From contig JAJFGR010000022.1 in the NCBI GenBank assembly GCA_021776025.1, positions 62,001 through 126,000 of the forward strand: a stretch of DNA of 64,000 bases, given 5' to 3'. Numbering within the stretch: position 1 is the stretch's first letter; every line of letters starts with the position of its first letter. This DNA is from Alphaproteobacteria bacterium (lineage in GTDB: Bacteria > Pseudomonadota > Alphaproteobacteria > Micavibrionales > Micavibrionaceae). Below are positions 37,837 to 47,270 of this stretch, piece by piece. The translations under genes were made by a program, and so were the position numbers. The notes beneath the pieces are model-generated. The model did not search any database, was not told the origin of the DNA, and saw only the letters and a list, made by a program, of their open reading frames with translations.

Positions 37837-37841
37837 GGCCA

Positions 37842-38522
37842 ATGAAACTTCCTTTTTGGGCAACGCTACTAACCATCCTCGGCCTATGCGTCCTCTGCGT
37901 TTTCGGCACATGGCAGCTGCAGCGCCTAGCCTGGAAGAATGACATTATCTCCCAGCTTAACCAAGCCTATGATAGCCCGCAAAATGCGGCGCTTAAACTG
38001 GAAGAAATCACCGGCAATGAATTAATCTATGGCCGCGTCAACGGCATTTTTATGCCGGACAAAGCGCTGCTACTCGGGCCCCGTACATCGAACAAAGAAA
38101 TCGGCAACGATCTGTTGGTCCCGCTTAAGATTGGAAAAAATACACTCATCATCAATATGGGCTGGACACCATACCCCCTTGATCAACAGCCCATTCACCA
38201 TTTAAAAAGCAGAAAAGTTTGGTTTGAAGGTCTAATCCGTAAACCGAAATGGAACGCCTTCACACCGGAAAACCTCCCGGAAAAAGATATATGGTACAAA
38301 GCCGATATTGAAGAAATCGCAAAAACTAAAAGCTTGAAAGCGCCATACCCGTTCATATTGCGCGCGGAAAACGCATCACATAAATTCGATGCCGCCTTTC
38401 CCAACAATCATCGCCTGCTGCCCAATAACAACCATCTGCAATACGCCTTTTTCTGGTTTGCAATGGCCGCAGCCCTCGCCAGCGTTTATACGCTGCGTTT
38501 CCTCGTGAAACGCCCGCAATAA
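37842..38522 (+). CDS. SURF1 family oxidase assembly protein
   Basis: With the ATG at 37842 (AAGG five bases upstream) the product has 226 residues. It has an N-terminal helix, the family pattern GTWQLQRLAWKND, a central periplasmic domain containing MGWTPY, and a C-terminal helix (HLQYAFFWFAMAAALASVYTLRFLV). SURF1 (Shy1) helps insert haem A into CoxA. It ends the cox locus and faces the M23 peptidase gene with a 13-base gap; no terminator hairpin is visible there. Confidence 0.93.
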   Translation: MKLPFWATLLTILGLCVLCVFGTWQLQRLAWKNDIISQLNQAYDSPQNAALKLEEITGNELIYGRVNGIFMPDKALLLGPRTSNKEIGNDLLVPLKIGKNTLIINMGWTPYPLDQQPIHHLKSRKVWFEGLIRKPKWNAFTPENLPEKDIWYKADIEEIAKTKSLKAPYPFILRAENASHKFDAAFPNNHRLLPNNNHLQYAFFWFAMAAALASVYTLRFLVKRPQ

Positions 38523-38535
38523 ATCTTATGAAAGA

Positions 38536-40128
38536 CTAATGAATATTGTTTGAAGAGGACTCTTCATCAGCAGATGCAAATTTAAGCCCATCGCTCAAAG
38601 ACACATATTGCTGCTTGGTACGGCCCAGAAAACTTTTAAAGCGCTTAAGCTGCTTACCAGCAAGCTGTTCACCTGTCGGTAATTTTATACTGCGGGGATC
38701 CACCTGACCATTATGCACCATAACTTCATAATGCAAATGCGGCCCGGTTGAACGCCCGGTTGTCCCGACATATCCAATCACTTCACCTTGCTTCACGCGT
38801 CCACCAAGCTTCGCTTTTATTCTGTGCATATGGGCATAAGCAGTTTTGAGCTTTGAATTGTGACGAATGCGAACATAATTCCCATACCCGCCTTTGCGCC
38901 CTGCGTGTTCAACAACACCATCACCAGCCGCATAGATAGGCGTGCCTGTCGGCGCAGCAAAATCCATACCCTTATGCATTTTGTTATAACCAAGCACCGG
39001 ATGCTTACGCATGCCAAAGCCGGAAGAAAGGCGCGCACCATCAATTGGTGTTTTCATCAGTGTCTTGCGAATGCTAATGCCATCAGGCTCAAAGAAGTCC
39101 ACCCGGCCATCATCCATTTCAAAACGGTAAATCGGATAATCACGCCCGCGAACGCTTAAATTCGCATATAAAACATTCCCGTATTTTGCGAACTCACCAT
39201 CTTCTGTTTCAAACGCTTCATAAAGCACTTCAATTTTATCGCCAGAACGAATGTCTCGCTGAAAATCTATGTTCCATGAATAAACCCGGATCATTTCGGC
39301 GATCACAGCCGATGGAATATTCGCCCGCGCGGCTGAGCCATACAAGGATGTTTGAATTTTGGCTTTTCTGGCATAGGTCCGTGGAAACAACTCTTTTTCA
39401 CTAAGCTCGGCCTTGAAATCCTCAGGACCTGCACGTTGAACACTCACCTCTTTGATAGGGTTGAGTTTCATGGCCATCTTTGCAAATTCAAGCCCGCCTT
39501 CTTTGCCAGGCTTAAAATGCACATCTATTTTTTGCCCGGATTTAATTTTGCGCACATCATAATGCTCTTCCAAAGCTTTCACAGCGCGGTAAGCTTCCGG
39601 GCCGCTTAAACCGGCCTTCTGCAAAAGCCCGCCAACCGTGTCTCCGGGCTTGACCTCTAATTCTTTATAACGAGGGTGTTCAGGTTTTTTAATCGCCAGC
39701 GATGCTTTACGAATGCCGCTAGAAACACCCGATGCAATAAAACTATCCATCTTCTGGGCATTGCGCGCATATTGCTCCTCGCCAGCCTGATCCTCTGGGG
39801 ACATGGTATAGGCTGCTTTAAAATCATCAGCAACGCGCAGCGCCATAGATGACGTAGAGGCACCCACAATCCCGTAAACAGCAATGATAGCAAAGACCGC
39901 AGAGCTCACCATATAACGCAAACGCACCCTGTTGCCGCGCGTAACCAAATAGCGCTGGCGCAACGGCAAAATACGATGAAATGCAAATTTAGATTTTAAG
40001 GCTGCAAAAAGCTGCATCCAAAGACGCTCCAGTGTTTTGTTGGGCCCGCGCCAGAAAGATACTTTCTGACAGCCTATAGCCGCAAACCAAAATTTATTCT
40101 TCAGTGCTTCGATTAGCATAGTACCCAA
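38536..40128 (-). CDS. M23 murein endopeptidase, membrane-anchored
   Basis: The 530-residue protein has a basic N-terminus of ~70 residues, a membrane helix (about 72-92), a LysM/OapA-like region (VKPGDTVGGLLQKAGL) and a C-terminal LytM/M23 domain. The zinc site is intact: HKGMDFAAPTGTP, AYAHMHRI and GPHLHYEV. Proteins of this layout (MepM type) cut peptidoglycan cross-links during growth or division. It is the last gene of a leftward run, preceded by a 212-base gap. Confidence 0.9.
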   Translation of the reverse strand: MGTMLIEALKNKFWFAAIGCQKVSFWRGPNKTLERLWMQLFAALKSKFAFHRILPLRQRYLVTRGNRVRLRYMVSSAVFAIIAVYGIVGASTSSMALRVADDFKAAYTMSPEDQAGEEQYARNAQKMDSFIASGVSSGIRKASLAIKKPEHPRYKELEVKPGDTVGGLLQKAGLSGPEAYRAVKALEEHYDVRKIKSGQKIDVHFKPGKEGGLEFAKMAMKLNPIKEVSVQRAGPEDFKAELSEKELFPRTYARKAKIQTSLYGSAARANIPSAVIAEMIRVYSWNIDFQRDIRSGDKIEVLYEAFETEDGEFAKYGNVLYANLSVRGRDYPIYRFEMDDGRVDFFEPDGISIRKTLMKTPIDGARLSSGFGMRKHPVLGYNKMHKGMDFAAPTGTPIYAAGDGVVEHAGRKGGYGNYVRIRHNSKLKTAYAHMHRIKAKLGGRVKQGEVIGYVGTTGRSTGPHLHYEVMVHNGQVDPRSIKLPTGEQLAGKQLKRFKSFLGRTKQQYVSLSDGLKFASADEESSSNNIH

Positions 40129-40340
40129 TGAAAACCAACCTGTTGCTACGTGGGTTGTACAAAAGACTTCTGGATAAAAAGAGTCAAGTCAGAAATGCGA
40201 AAAATTGACCAATATTGAAGGCGCAAAGAACCTACGCCCATCCTTACATTATAAAATATAAATGTTAAAAAGATCAAGAAAACCCACAAGACAGCCCACA
40301 TATGTCTCAAGAAATACAAAAATTGTTATTTTTCAGTGAG
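40129..40340. other. Intergenic region between IalB-like and M23 genes
   Basis: This 212-base A/T-rich gap lies between two minus-strand genes and should hold the promoter of the M23 peptidase. No small gene, repeat copy or clear terminator was seen. An AACCNACNTG...CNACGTGGGTTGT imperfect inverted pair near 40136-40160 is the only visible structure. Confidence 0.35.
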
Positions 40341-40847
40341 TTAACGGCACTCAGCATTCAGGCGCTCATACGCCTTACTGGAACCGCTCAGACTAAATGT
40401 GTCTGTCGTGAAGGTTCCGCGCGTCGATGTCCCCGTTACAACCATCTTGCTACCATCACGCATAGCCTGAGCAAGCTTTTTATCTGTTTCAACATCAGGC
40501 GCCCAAGCGGTCGCATCCTGCGTAAACAAAGCATAATCTGTGCCATCAATATTCACATTGGCTTCGCTACCGGCTTTATAAGTGTAGCCGGTTATGTAGC
40601 TGAATACATCGCGGGTGTTTTCCGCCGGCCGGTGCGTAATCAACGCGAACGGCTCATCACGTTTTGAATAGTTCCCTTCTTTGAGCTTGGGCTGACTGGC
40701 CATATAACAAACTTTATTGTTATCCTCAAAGAACACGTAGACCTCCCAATCACCGTGCGTTGCCATCAAACGTGGCTGACCGGCAGAAGCTTGCAAAGGG
40801 ATGAACAAGACGCAGAGTGCTAGGATTGTTAAATATAATGTTTTCAT
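40341..40847 (-). CDS. IalB-like exported protein
   Basis: The 168-residue protein has a signal peptide (ending QASA) and a mature domain with the pattern HGDWEVYVFFEDNNKVCYMASQP and a C-terminal ATAW...LAQAMRDGSKMVVTGTSTRG. This matches the invasion-associated locus B (IalB) family, which is frequent in alphaproteobacteria, including free-living ones. Two cysteines (in KVCYM and the terminal AECR) may form a disulphide. Molecular function is not known. Confidence 0.8.
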   Translation of the reverse strand: MKTLYLTILALCVLFIPLQASAGQPRLMATHGDWEVYVFFEDNNKVCYMASQPKLKEGNYSKRDEPFALITHRPAENTRDVFSYITGYTYKAGSEANVNIDGTDYALFTQDATAWAPDVETDKKLAQAMRDGSKMVVTGTSTRGTFTTDTFSLSGSSKAYERLNAECR

Positions 40848-40942
40848 GGCGCTTTCTTTGCGTATTGGTTAACAACGAAGCCCGAGTATAAGGCACATGC
40901 TTTTCATGCTCAACACTATTGTACAAAATCAGGCATGACACT

Positions 40943-41494
40943 CTAATTTTTTTTCGTGCGCACTTTGCGGCGTACAGTTGTCGCGGGCTTTGACGCCGCC
41001 CTTTCAGTTGGGCCACCAGCTTTTACAGGCCTATCAGCGAAACGCCCCATAGAAAGCAAACGGTCATACATGACCAAAGCTCCGGCTACCCCGACATTCA
41101 CACAAAATTTCATCGGAATTTTAATGATATGATCGCATCGCTCTTGCAACTCTGGCGATAAATGCCCCATCTCGGGTCCCAATACATACGCCGCCCGCTG
41201 TGGATGACGAAAACTGGGAAGATCAATCGAATCGGCCATAAACTCTACCCCAACCAAGGAACATTTATCCGGCAGATCCATGCCTTCCACACTTTCATAT
41301 TCGTAATAGGGCAGATGATCAAACGCATCGGAAGTATCGGAAATGCGCATCATGTTTACATCAACGCTTGGCGCAATCGTAAAAAAGAAATTCGCCCCAA
41401 AGGAGTGCGCTGTGCGGGCAATCGTACCCACATTTTGCTCTTTACTAATACCTTCGACGCCAATGCCGAAATAACCGCGCATATCGTTACTCAT
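40943..41494 (-). CDS. TrmH/SpoU-type RNA methyltransferase
   Basis: The start at 41494 gives MSNDMRGYFGIGVEGISKEQNVGTIARTA. The SPOUT knot motifs are visible: NVGTIARTAHSFGA, YVLGPEMGHLSPE and IPMKFCVNVGVAGALVMYDRL. At 183 residues it lacks the N-terminal substrate-binding domain of RlmB, and a basic C-terminal tail (VRRKVRTKK) may bind RNA. The target (tRNA or rRNA 2'-O-methylation) cannot be told. Its start lies four bases after the aminotransferase stop. Confidence 0.87.
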   Translation of the reverse strand: MSNDMRGYFGIGVEGISKEQNVGTIARTAHSFGANFFFTIAPSVDVNMMRISDTSDAFDHLPYYEYESVEGMDLPDKCSLVGVEFMADSIDLPSFRHPQRAAYVLGPEMGHLSPELQERCDHIIKIPMKFCVNVGVAGALVMYDRLLSMGRFADRPVKAGGPTERAASKPATTVRRKVRTKKN

Positions 41495-41498
41495 GCCC

Positions 41499-42734
41499 TT
41501 AAGTTTTAAGCACTTTCTCCATTCTGTCCAGTGCCTCAACCAAACGCCGCTCTGAAACAGCAAAACACATACGGATATAGCCCTTTGCCGTTTCACCGAA
41601 TGCGCAGCCCGGAGACAATAAAACACCCGCCTCATCAATAAAGCGCTTGGTCAGTTCCTTGCAATCCGGCTGCCCATCAACCTTAAAAAAACCATAGAAA
41701 GTCGCTTCGGGGTAAGCCATGCGAACATTCCCAAGCCCGGCAAACCGCTCAACCAGCAAATCACGATTAGACCGCCACATATCAATTTGATTTTTCAAAA
41801 ATGGCTCACCCTCCTCCAGCGCGGCAATCGCCCCATATTGGGTAAAGGTTGGCGGGCAAAGGTTATTATACAGCGCCACATCGCGAATCTTATCTTCCGC
41901 TGCCTGCGGCCCGACAATCCAGCCCAAACGCCAGCCTGTCATCGCCCAACTTTTAGAAAAGCTGTTGACCACCAGCAAAAGATCATCTTCCCGAGCGACA
42001 TCAAGGAAACTATCCGCGCGCAAGTGCTCATGCGCGCTTGCATAAACAAGCCGCCCATAAACCTCATCAGCCAAAATCCAAATGCCGCGCTCCCGCGCAA
42101 ATTCTAAAATTGCGCGCATTTCCTCTTGGCTAGCGCTCCAGCCTGTTGGGTTAGAAGGCGTAACAATCAAGATAACCTTGGTTTTATCGCTGCACGCACC
42201 AAAGAGTTTCTCCAAATCCAGCGTCCATCCTGCCTCGTCGCTATAATCGAGCGAAACTTGTTTGGTATCGGCTTGTGTCAACTCAACCGCACCCAGTAAA
42301 TTTTTCCAGATCGGCGTAATCGCCACAACCTCATCTCCTTTATCCAGAAGGGCTGCCAGCGATAAATGCATCGCCGTTGAACCAGAAGCCGTAATAAAAA
42401 ACCGGCTGGTTGGTATGCTTAGCTTGTAAATCCGCTGATAATACTCTGAAAGCGCCTCACGCAGCGGCACTTGCCCCAAAGTCGGCCCGTAACCTGTGTG
42501 GCCTTCCTGCATCGCTTTGTAAGCCGCGCTGGCTATAAAATCAGGCGTTGGGGAGTCGCCTTCGCCCTGCCCCAGCGTAATCATGTCATGCTTCCCGACC
42601 GCATAATTCATCATCTCTACGCCGGGATTGGACGTCAGCGCATGCAGCACCGGGCGAAATTTAGGACCGCCGCGGGTTTCATCAACGGTTTCATCACCTT
42701 TTAAATGTTCTGTATTGGTGTTTTTTACACTCAT
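41499..42734 (-). CDS. Class I/II PLP-dependent aminotransferase
   Basis: The start at 42734 (MSVKNTNTEHL) has AAAGG eight bases upstream; in-frame codons up to 42767 are also open. The 411-residue protein is a fold-type I aminotransferase: GYGPTLGQVPLREALSEYY, ITPSNPTGWSASQEE, ILADEVYGRLVY and the PLP lysine in NSFSKSWAMTGWRLGW. It resembles aspartate or aromatic aminotransferases of the Ib group; the substrate is not resolved. It is co-directional with the acetoacetyl-CoA synthetase gene upstream. Confidence 0.88.
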   Translation of the reverse strand: MSVKNTNTEHLKGDETVDETRGGPKFRPVLHALTSNPGVEMMNYAVGKHDMITLGQGEGDSPTPDFIASAAYKAMQEGHTGYGPTLGQVPLREALSEYYQRIYKLSIPTSRFFITASGSTAMHLSLAALLDKGDEVVAITPIWKNLLGAVELTQADTKQVSLDYSDEAGWTLDLEKLFGACSDKTKVILIVTPSNPTGWSASQEEMRAILEFARERGIWILADEVYGRLVYASAHEHLRADSFLDVAREDDLLLVVNSFSKSWAMTGWRLGWIVGPQAAEDKIRDVALYNNLCPPTFTQYGAIAALEEGEPFLKNQIDMWRSNRDLLVERFAGLGNVRMAYPEATFYGFFKVDGQPDCKELTKRFIDEAGVLLSPGCAFGETAKGYIRMCFAVSERRLVEALDRMEKVLKT

Positions 42735-42762
42735 TGTTTTAACCTTTACCATCTTTACCAAA

Positions 42763-42776
42763 CGCACAGCTGTGCG
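42763..42776. promoter_or_regulatory. Perfect 14-base palindrome upstream of the aminotransferase
   Basis: CGCACAGCTGTGCG is a perfect palindrome about 29 bases before the chosen start codon (42734). Its size and place fit an operator or a leader hairpin. No second copy was seen near other genes, so function is open. Confidence 0.3.
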
Positions 42777-42854
42777 CTGGATATATTGTTCTTTTCTTTC
42801 TGGAAATCTTATTAGGTGTGCGCGACTGCACTATGGGCTTAAATATGTACGGGA

Positions 42855-42995
42855 CTAGCCCGCCGCAATTACTGCGGCCGCTGCTGTTGCATTAGGTGCA
42901 AATCTGCGACTATCCATATTCATAAGACCATTAAAGCCATGAAATTTTGTGGGGCGCAAGCTTTTAATGCCCATTCGTAGGTTATGCCTATTCAT
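42855..42995 (-). CDS. Possible 46-residue peptide coupled to acetoacetyl-CoA synthetase
   Basis: An ORF begins at ATG 42995, inside the last codons of the upstream synthetase gene (GATGAATAG overlap), and runs 46 codons to TAG. The peptide is basic at first (MNRHNLRMGIKSLRPTKFHG) and ends NATAAAAVIAAG. The end coincides with a GC-rich hairpin (CCGCAGTAATTGCGG). I do not recognise it; it may be a real small gene or an accident of the intergenic sequence. No strong ribosome binding site is visible. Confidence 0.3.
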   Translation of the reverse strand: MNRHNLRMGIKSLRPTKFHGFNGLMNMDSRRFAPNATAAAAVIAAG

Positions 42996-45057
42996 CAACA
43001 AACCCGTAGACCGGCTTTTGCTGTAAATCTTTCCCGACCTGCTTAAACAACTCGGCTTTAAGTTCCCCACCACCCCCATATCCATACGTCTCGGCAGCCT
43101 TCACATTTTTTCCCGTAATCGCCTGTGCAGTCGGCTTTTCAGCTCTTTTTCCATTAGGGGTTTTGAGCACATAAGGAACCGGAATTACTTCATGTGGCGT
43201 TGAAAGGCGCCCAACAGAATCAGAAATAATGCCCTTAACCTGTTTTATAAAAGCTGCGTCAACGCCCTCCCCCGGCTGCCAGTCTTTTAACACCAAGAAC
43301 AAGGCCGTATGATCCCCACCTTTCGCGTCTTTAAAACTCGCCGCCAGTGAATCCTCGATCAGTCCGTCCAAATCCGGATGCGACAGCGCATCATAAAGCT
43401 GCTGCGTGCCGATACGTACACCCCCCTGATTCAGCGTCGTATCGGAGCGCCCCTCAACAACCAGCTGCACACCTACACGTTTCACCGCATCACCGTGACG
43501 CCACACAGGCGGATCACATTTAAAATGCTCGAAATATTCCCCTCGAAAACGCGCACCATCTTCGTCATTCCAAAAATAAAGCGGGCGGGATGCAAAAGGG
43601 CCTTTAACAACAAGCTCCCCAACATCACCATCATTGACTTGCTTTCCCTCATCATCCCACACATCGACATCCATCCCCAGAACAGGGCCTTTAAGCTGCC
43701 CCGCAACCGTCGGGGAAAACGGATTGCCTGCCGCATAACAACCAACAAAGTCTGTACCGCCGCAAACACCATTAATGCTTAAGCCTTGCTTAATTGAATC
43801 ATTCACATAGCGAAACCCATCATCCGAAAGTACCGAGCCCGTATACATAAGTGAACGAAAATGAGAGAGATCAAGTCCCTCACCTTTCACATCGCTCCGC
43901 GCCCAAACATCCTGAATAATCGCCGCCGCCGTTCCCAAATGCGTACACCCGTAATCAGCGGCAAATTGCAGCTGAGAATCTGCTGCCGGATAGGCCGGAT
44001 TGCCATCATAAATCAGTATGGTTGCATCATTCGCTAGGCCGCTCGCCAGCCAGTTAAACATCATCCAACTGGTCGTGGAATGAAAGAAAACGCGGTCGCC
44101 GGACCGGACATCACTTTGCAGCTGATGTTCAATCGCATGCTTTACCAGCGTTCCGCCAACCCCATGAACAAAACATTTCGGCTGACCTGTCGAACCGGAA
44201 GAAAAGAGAATAGCCAGTGGTTGATTAAAATCCCGGCGAACAAAATCTATTTTGCTCGGCTGCACGTCTTTCAATAAATCCGTTGAAAGAATGCTAGCCC
44301 CGTTCAAACCAGACAAATCCGGCCCGTCCTGCAAATTCGGCACTACAACCGTCTGCTCTATACTCTTAACTTCGCTTTGTAGCTGGGCAACCAAACCCAT
44401 CCGGTCCTCAAGCTTCCCCGGCTGCCCCTCGCGCGCCATATGTGCATAGCCGTCTGCGGCGATCAGAACTTTCGGTTTAATCTGTGCGAATCTCGCGGCT
44501 GTCGCTTGCGCCCCCATTTCGGTGCCGACAGAAGAAAAAATGCCTCCACGATTGGCTACCGCCATCATCAAGATATACGCTTCCGGCCCGTGCGGTAGAT
44601 AAGTCGCGACCCGGTCTCCTTCACCAACACCGAGTTTTTCTAAGGCTTGATCCCAGCGGCTAACGTTATCATAAAGCTGTTTCCAGCTCAAAATACGGTC
44701 TTGCTCCACGCCCGCAACGCGGGAAATAATGGCCGGGTCGTCAGGATGCGTCTCCGCCCTTTTGAGCATATTCTCAGTAAAACTAATTTTAGAATCCGGG
44801 AAAAAGGAAGCATCCAAAATATTGTTAGAGTTTTGAATAGCGCTTTGCCCTTTGTCTCCAATAATTCCGCAAAAATTCCACACAGCGTCATGAAATTTTT
44901 CTGGCTGATTTACAGACCAAGCATGCAGTTTTTGATAGGCCTCAGGCCCAATTTCACCAAAATTCTGCCCTTCCCGCTCCTGTGCAAAACGGGTAAATGC
45001 CCCAAGCCGGGACTCGTTCATCTCTGGTAATGTTGGCTGGTGAAGGATTTCAGACAT
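42988..45057 (-). CDS. Acetoacetyl-CoA synthetase
   Basis: The 689-residue acyl-adenylate enzyme (ATG 45057; GTG 45063 also possible) has the AMP-binding core ILFSSGSTGQPKCFVHGVGG and the family-specific segment TTSWMMFNWLASGL ... ILIYDGNPAYP seen in acetoacetate-CoA ligases. The N-terminal HAWSVNQPEKFHDAVWNF is also typical of the AacS group. The C-terminal lid has the KTPNGKRAEKP motif with the catalytic Lys. It activates acetoacetate for use as carbon source or in polyhydroxyalkanoate metabolism. It is divergent from dsbD (about 115 bases). Confidence 0.9.
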   Translation of the reverse strand: MSEILHQPTLPEMNESRLGAFTRFAQEREGQNFGEIGPEAYQKLHAWSVNQPEKFHDAVWNFCGIIGDKGQSAIQNSNNILDASFFPDSKISFTENMLKRAETHPDDPAIISRVAGVEQDRILSWKQLYDNVSRWDQALEKLGVGEGDRVATYLPHGPEAYILMMAVANRGGIFSSVGTEMGAQATAARFAQIKPKVLIAADGYAHMAREGQPGKLEDRMGLVAQLQSEVKSIEQTVVVPNLQDGPDLSGLNGASILSTDLLKDVQPSKIDFVRRDFNQPLAILFSSGSTGQPKCFVHGVGGTLVKHAIEHQLQSDVRSGDRVFFHSTTSWMMFNWLASGLANDATILIYDGNPAYPAADSQLQFAADYGCTHLGTAAAIIQDVWARSDVKGEGLDLSHFRSLMYTGSVLSDDGFRYVNDSIKQGLSINGVCGGTDFVGCYAAGNPFSPTVAGQLKGPVLGMDVDVWDDEGKQVNDGDVGELVVKGPFASRPLYFWNDEDGARFRGEYFEHFKCDPPVWRHGDAVKRVGVQLVVEGRSDTTLNQGGVRIGTQQLYDALSHPDLDGLIEDSLAASFKDAKGGDHTALFLVLKDWQPGEGVDAAFIKQVKGIISDSVGRLSTPHEVIPVPYVLKTPNGKRAEKPTAQAITGKNVKAAETYGYGGGGELKAELFKQVGKDLQQKPVYGFVDE

Positions 45058-45173
45058 TTTCACTCAAAATTTAACTGTAACGCAAGCCTAAGATTAACCG
45101 AATAGATCTATAGAAATAAAGTTATAAATCATTATCATAGATATGTGACTTTGAATAAAAGGACCAGCCATTC

Positions 45174-47270
45174 ATGCGCATTCCATTTTTGATTTTATCT
45201 CTCTTTTTAACGCTCACCTTGCCAATGATTGCAAACGCGCAGGAAAGCAGTGATCCCCTTGTAAAAATCCGCATATTGCCCGAAAAAGGTGAAATCCAGG
45301 CCGGCGAAGAAATCTGGATTGGGACGCAGCAATCAATCACCCCGGATTGGCATACCTATTGGACAAACCCCGGAGATTCAGGGGCCACACCTACAATTGA
45401 GTGGGCTTTACCTGAAGATTTTGAAATCAGTGAAATTCAATGGCCAGCCCCGCATAAACTCCCCTACGGCCCTTTGCTCAATTACGGCTATGAAGATAAA
45501 GTCATCCTGCTCCAAAAACTCAAAGCGCCCAAAACATTGCCTAAAGGGCCACTTGAGCTCAACGCAACAATCGAAATTTTAGTATGCAAAGAAGAATGCA
45601 TCCCTGAATACGGCAACTACACCCTCACCCTCAATGGCCCTAATGCCGCAACAGAAAACAACAGCCCATATATAAACGTCGCACAACAACATTTACCAAC
45701 AAAAACCGACTGGTTGGTTTCTTTTTATGAGGATGGCAATGACTTTGTACTCAAAACTGCCGCACCCGAAGCCCTTTTAAGCACAATCAACCTGGCCACC
45801 GTTGCCTTCTTTCCTGAAGAATGGGGCTTGCTCAGCAACCCTTCTCCTGTTCAAGCTTTAATTCAGGATGATGTTCTCGTCCTCAAACAAGTGCGCGGGC
45901 AGCGCGACATCACTTCGGTGCATGAGTTCTCGGGCGTCTTAAGTTTTGAGACCATGGAAGGTGAAAAGCGCAGCTACACCATCTCATCAACCTTTAAACC
46001 AGATACCTCCACCTCAAAATTTCAAGGATCGTCAAATTTAGGAATTTTCCAAGCGCTTATCTTTGCCTTACTGGGCGGCCTCATCCTCAACCTCATGCCC
46101 TGCGTGTTTCCCGTTCTTTCCATCAAAGCGCTAAGCCTTGTTAAAATTGCCGAAAAACATCCTGAAATAGCCCGCCGCCATGGCCTGTCATACACAGCCG
46201 GAGTAATCACCAGCTTCGTGCTGATCGCCGGAACATTAATCGCTCTACAAGCAGGAGGGGCGCAAATCGGCTGGGGATTCCAACTACAAAACCCCTGGAT
46301 CGTCGGCGCATTGGGTTATTTGCTTTTTGTCATTGGCCTCAACCTTATTGGCTTTTTTGATTTCGTTAATCCATTTGCCAACGTCGGCGGCAAACTTGCC
46401 GGGAATGACGGTCTATCCGGCTCTTTCTTCACTGGCGTTCTCGCAACATTGGTCGCCACGCCTTGTACCGCACCGTTTATGGCCGGCGCTATTGGCTTTG
46501 CCTTTATCCAGCCACCACTCATTTCTCTTACCATTTTTGCCGCTTTGGGCCTTGGCTTAGCGCTACCCTACCTCGCATTATCCTTCGCCCCAGCCTTGCA
46601 AAAAATGCTGCCCAGACCCGGCCCATGGATGGAAATCTTCAAACAAGCCTTAGCCTTTCCAATGTTCATCGCCGCGCTTTGGTTGCTTTGGGTGCTAGCA
46701 CAGCAGGTTGATTCGATGGACATTACAGCGGCGCTGTTTGGTGCGATCCTAATCACTTTCAGCATTTGGATGTTTAAGCACATCCCGGAAAGACCGCTCA
46801 CACATAACATTACACGCGCCATCGCCGTTTTAGCCGTACTGAGCGCTTTGACTATTTTGCCAACAAAAACAATCACGCTAAATAACGCCGCGATAGAGGC
46901 GACTTATAGTTTTGGGCAACCCTTTTCTCAAAATCGTCTTGAAGAGGAACTGGCCGGCGATGCTCCCGTTTTTACCGAAATGACCGCCGCATGGTGCATT
47001 ACCTGTAAAGTAAACCATAAGCTCGCAATCAATATTGCTGCCACAAAAACCCTGTTTGCAGAAAATAATGTGCGCTACCTCATCGGAGACTGGACCAACG
47101 AAGACCCGGCGATTACAAAATATCTGCAAGCCTATGGACGCAACGGCGTACCGCTCTATGTCTTTTATGGACCGCGGGATGTTGTAACCAAACAACGGCC
47201 AGAGCCGAAGATATTACCACAGGTCTTAACGCCTGATATTGTTAAGAAGTATATAGAAGGAAATTCATGA
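45174..47270 (+). CDS. dsbD: Thiol:disulphide interchange protein DsbD
   Basis: The 698-residue protein has a signal peptide (ending IANAQ), an N-terminal periplasmic domain with a cysteine pair (LVCKEECIPE), eight membrane helices with the redox cysteines C310 (NLMPCVFPV) and C431 (ATPCTAPF), and a C-terminal thioredoxin-like domain with WCITC (C608, C611). It passes electrons from cytoplasmic thioredoxin to periplasmic partners. The System II ResA-like protein (20084-20680) and the adjacent redoxin are candidate clients. Its stop overlaps the next start (ATGATG). Confidence 0.93.
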   Translation: MRIPFLILSLFLTLTLPMIANAQESSDPLVKIRILPEKGEIQAGEEIWIGTQQSITPDWHTYWTNPGDSGATPTIEWALPEDFEISEIQWPAPHKLPYGPLLNYGYEDKVILLQKLKAPKTLPKGPLELNATIEILVCKEECIPEYGNYTLTLNGPNAATENNSPYINVAQQHLPTKTDWLVSFYEDGNDFVLKTAAPEALLSTINLATVAFFPEEWGLLSNPSPVQALIQDDVLVLKQVRGQRDITSVHEFSGVLSFETMEGEKRSYTISSTFKPDTSTSKFQGSSNLGIFQALIFALLGGLILNLMPCVFPVLSIKALSLVKIAEKHPEIARRHGLSYTAGVITSFVLIAGTLIALQAGGAQIGWGFQLQNPWIVGALGYLLFVIGLNLIGFFDFVNPFANVGGKLAGNDGLSGSFFTGVLATLVATPCTAPFMAGAIGFAFIQPPLISLTIFAALGLGLALPYLALSFAPALQKMLPRPGPWMEIFKQALAFPMFIAALWLLWVLAQQVDSMDITAALFGAILITFSIWMFKHIPERPLTHNITRAIAVLAVLSALTILPTKTITLNNAAIEATYSFGQPFSQNRLEEELAGDAPVFTEMTAAWCITCKVNHKLAINIAATKTLFAENNVRYLIGDWTNEDPAITKYLQAYGRNGVPLYVFYGPRDVVTKQRPEPKILPQVLTPDIVKKYIEGNS

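Noticed and set aside
42790-42960. tRNA or riboswitch in the gap before the aminotransferase gene
   Set aside because: No cloverleaf, no T-loop GTTCRA and no known riboswitch consensus was found.
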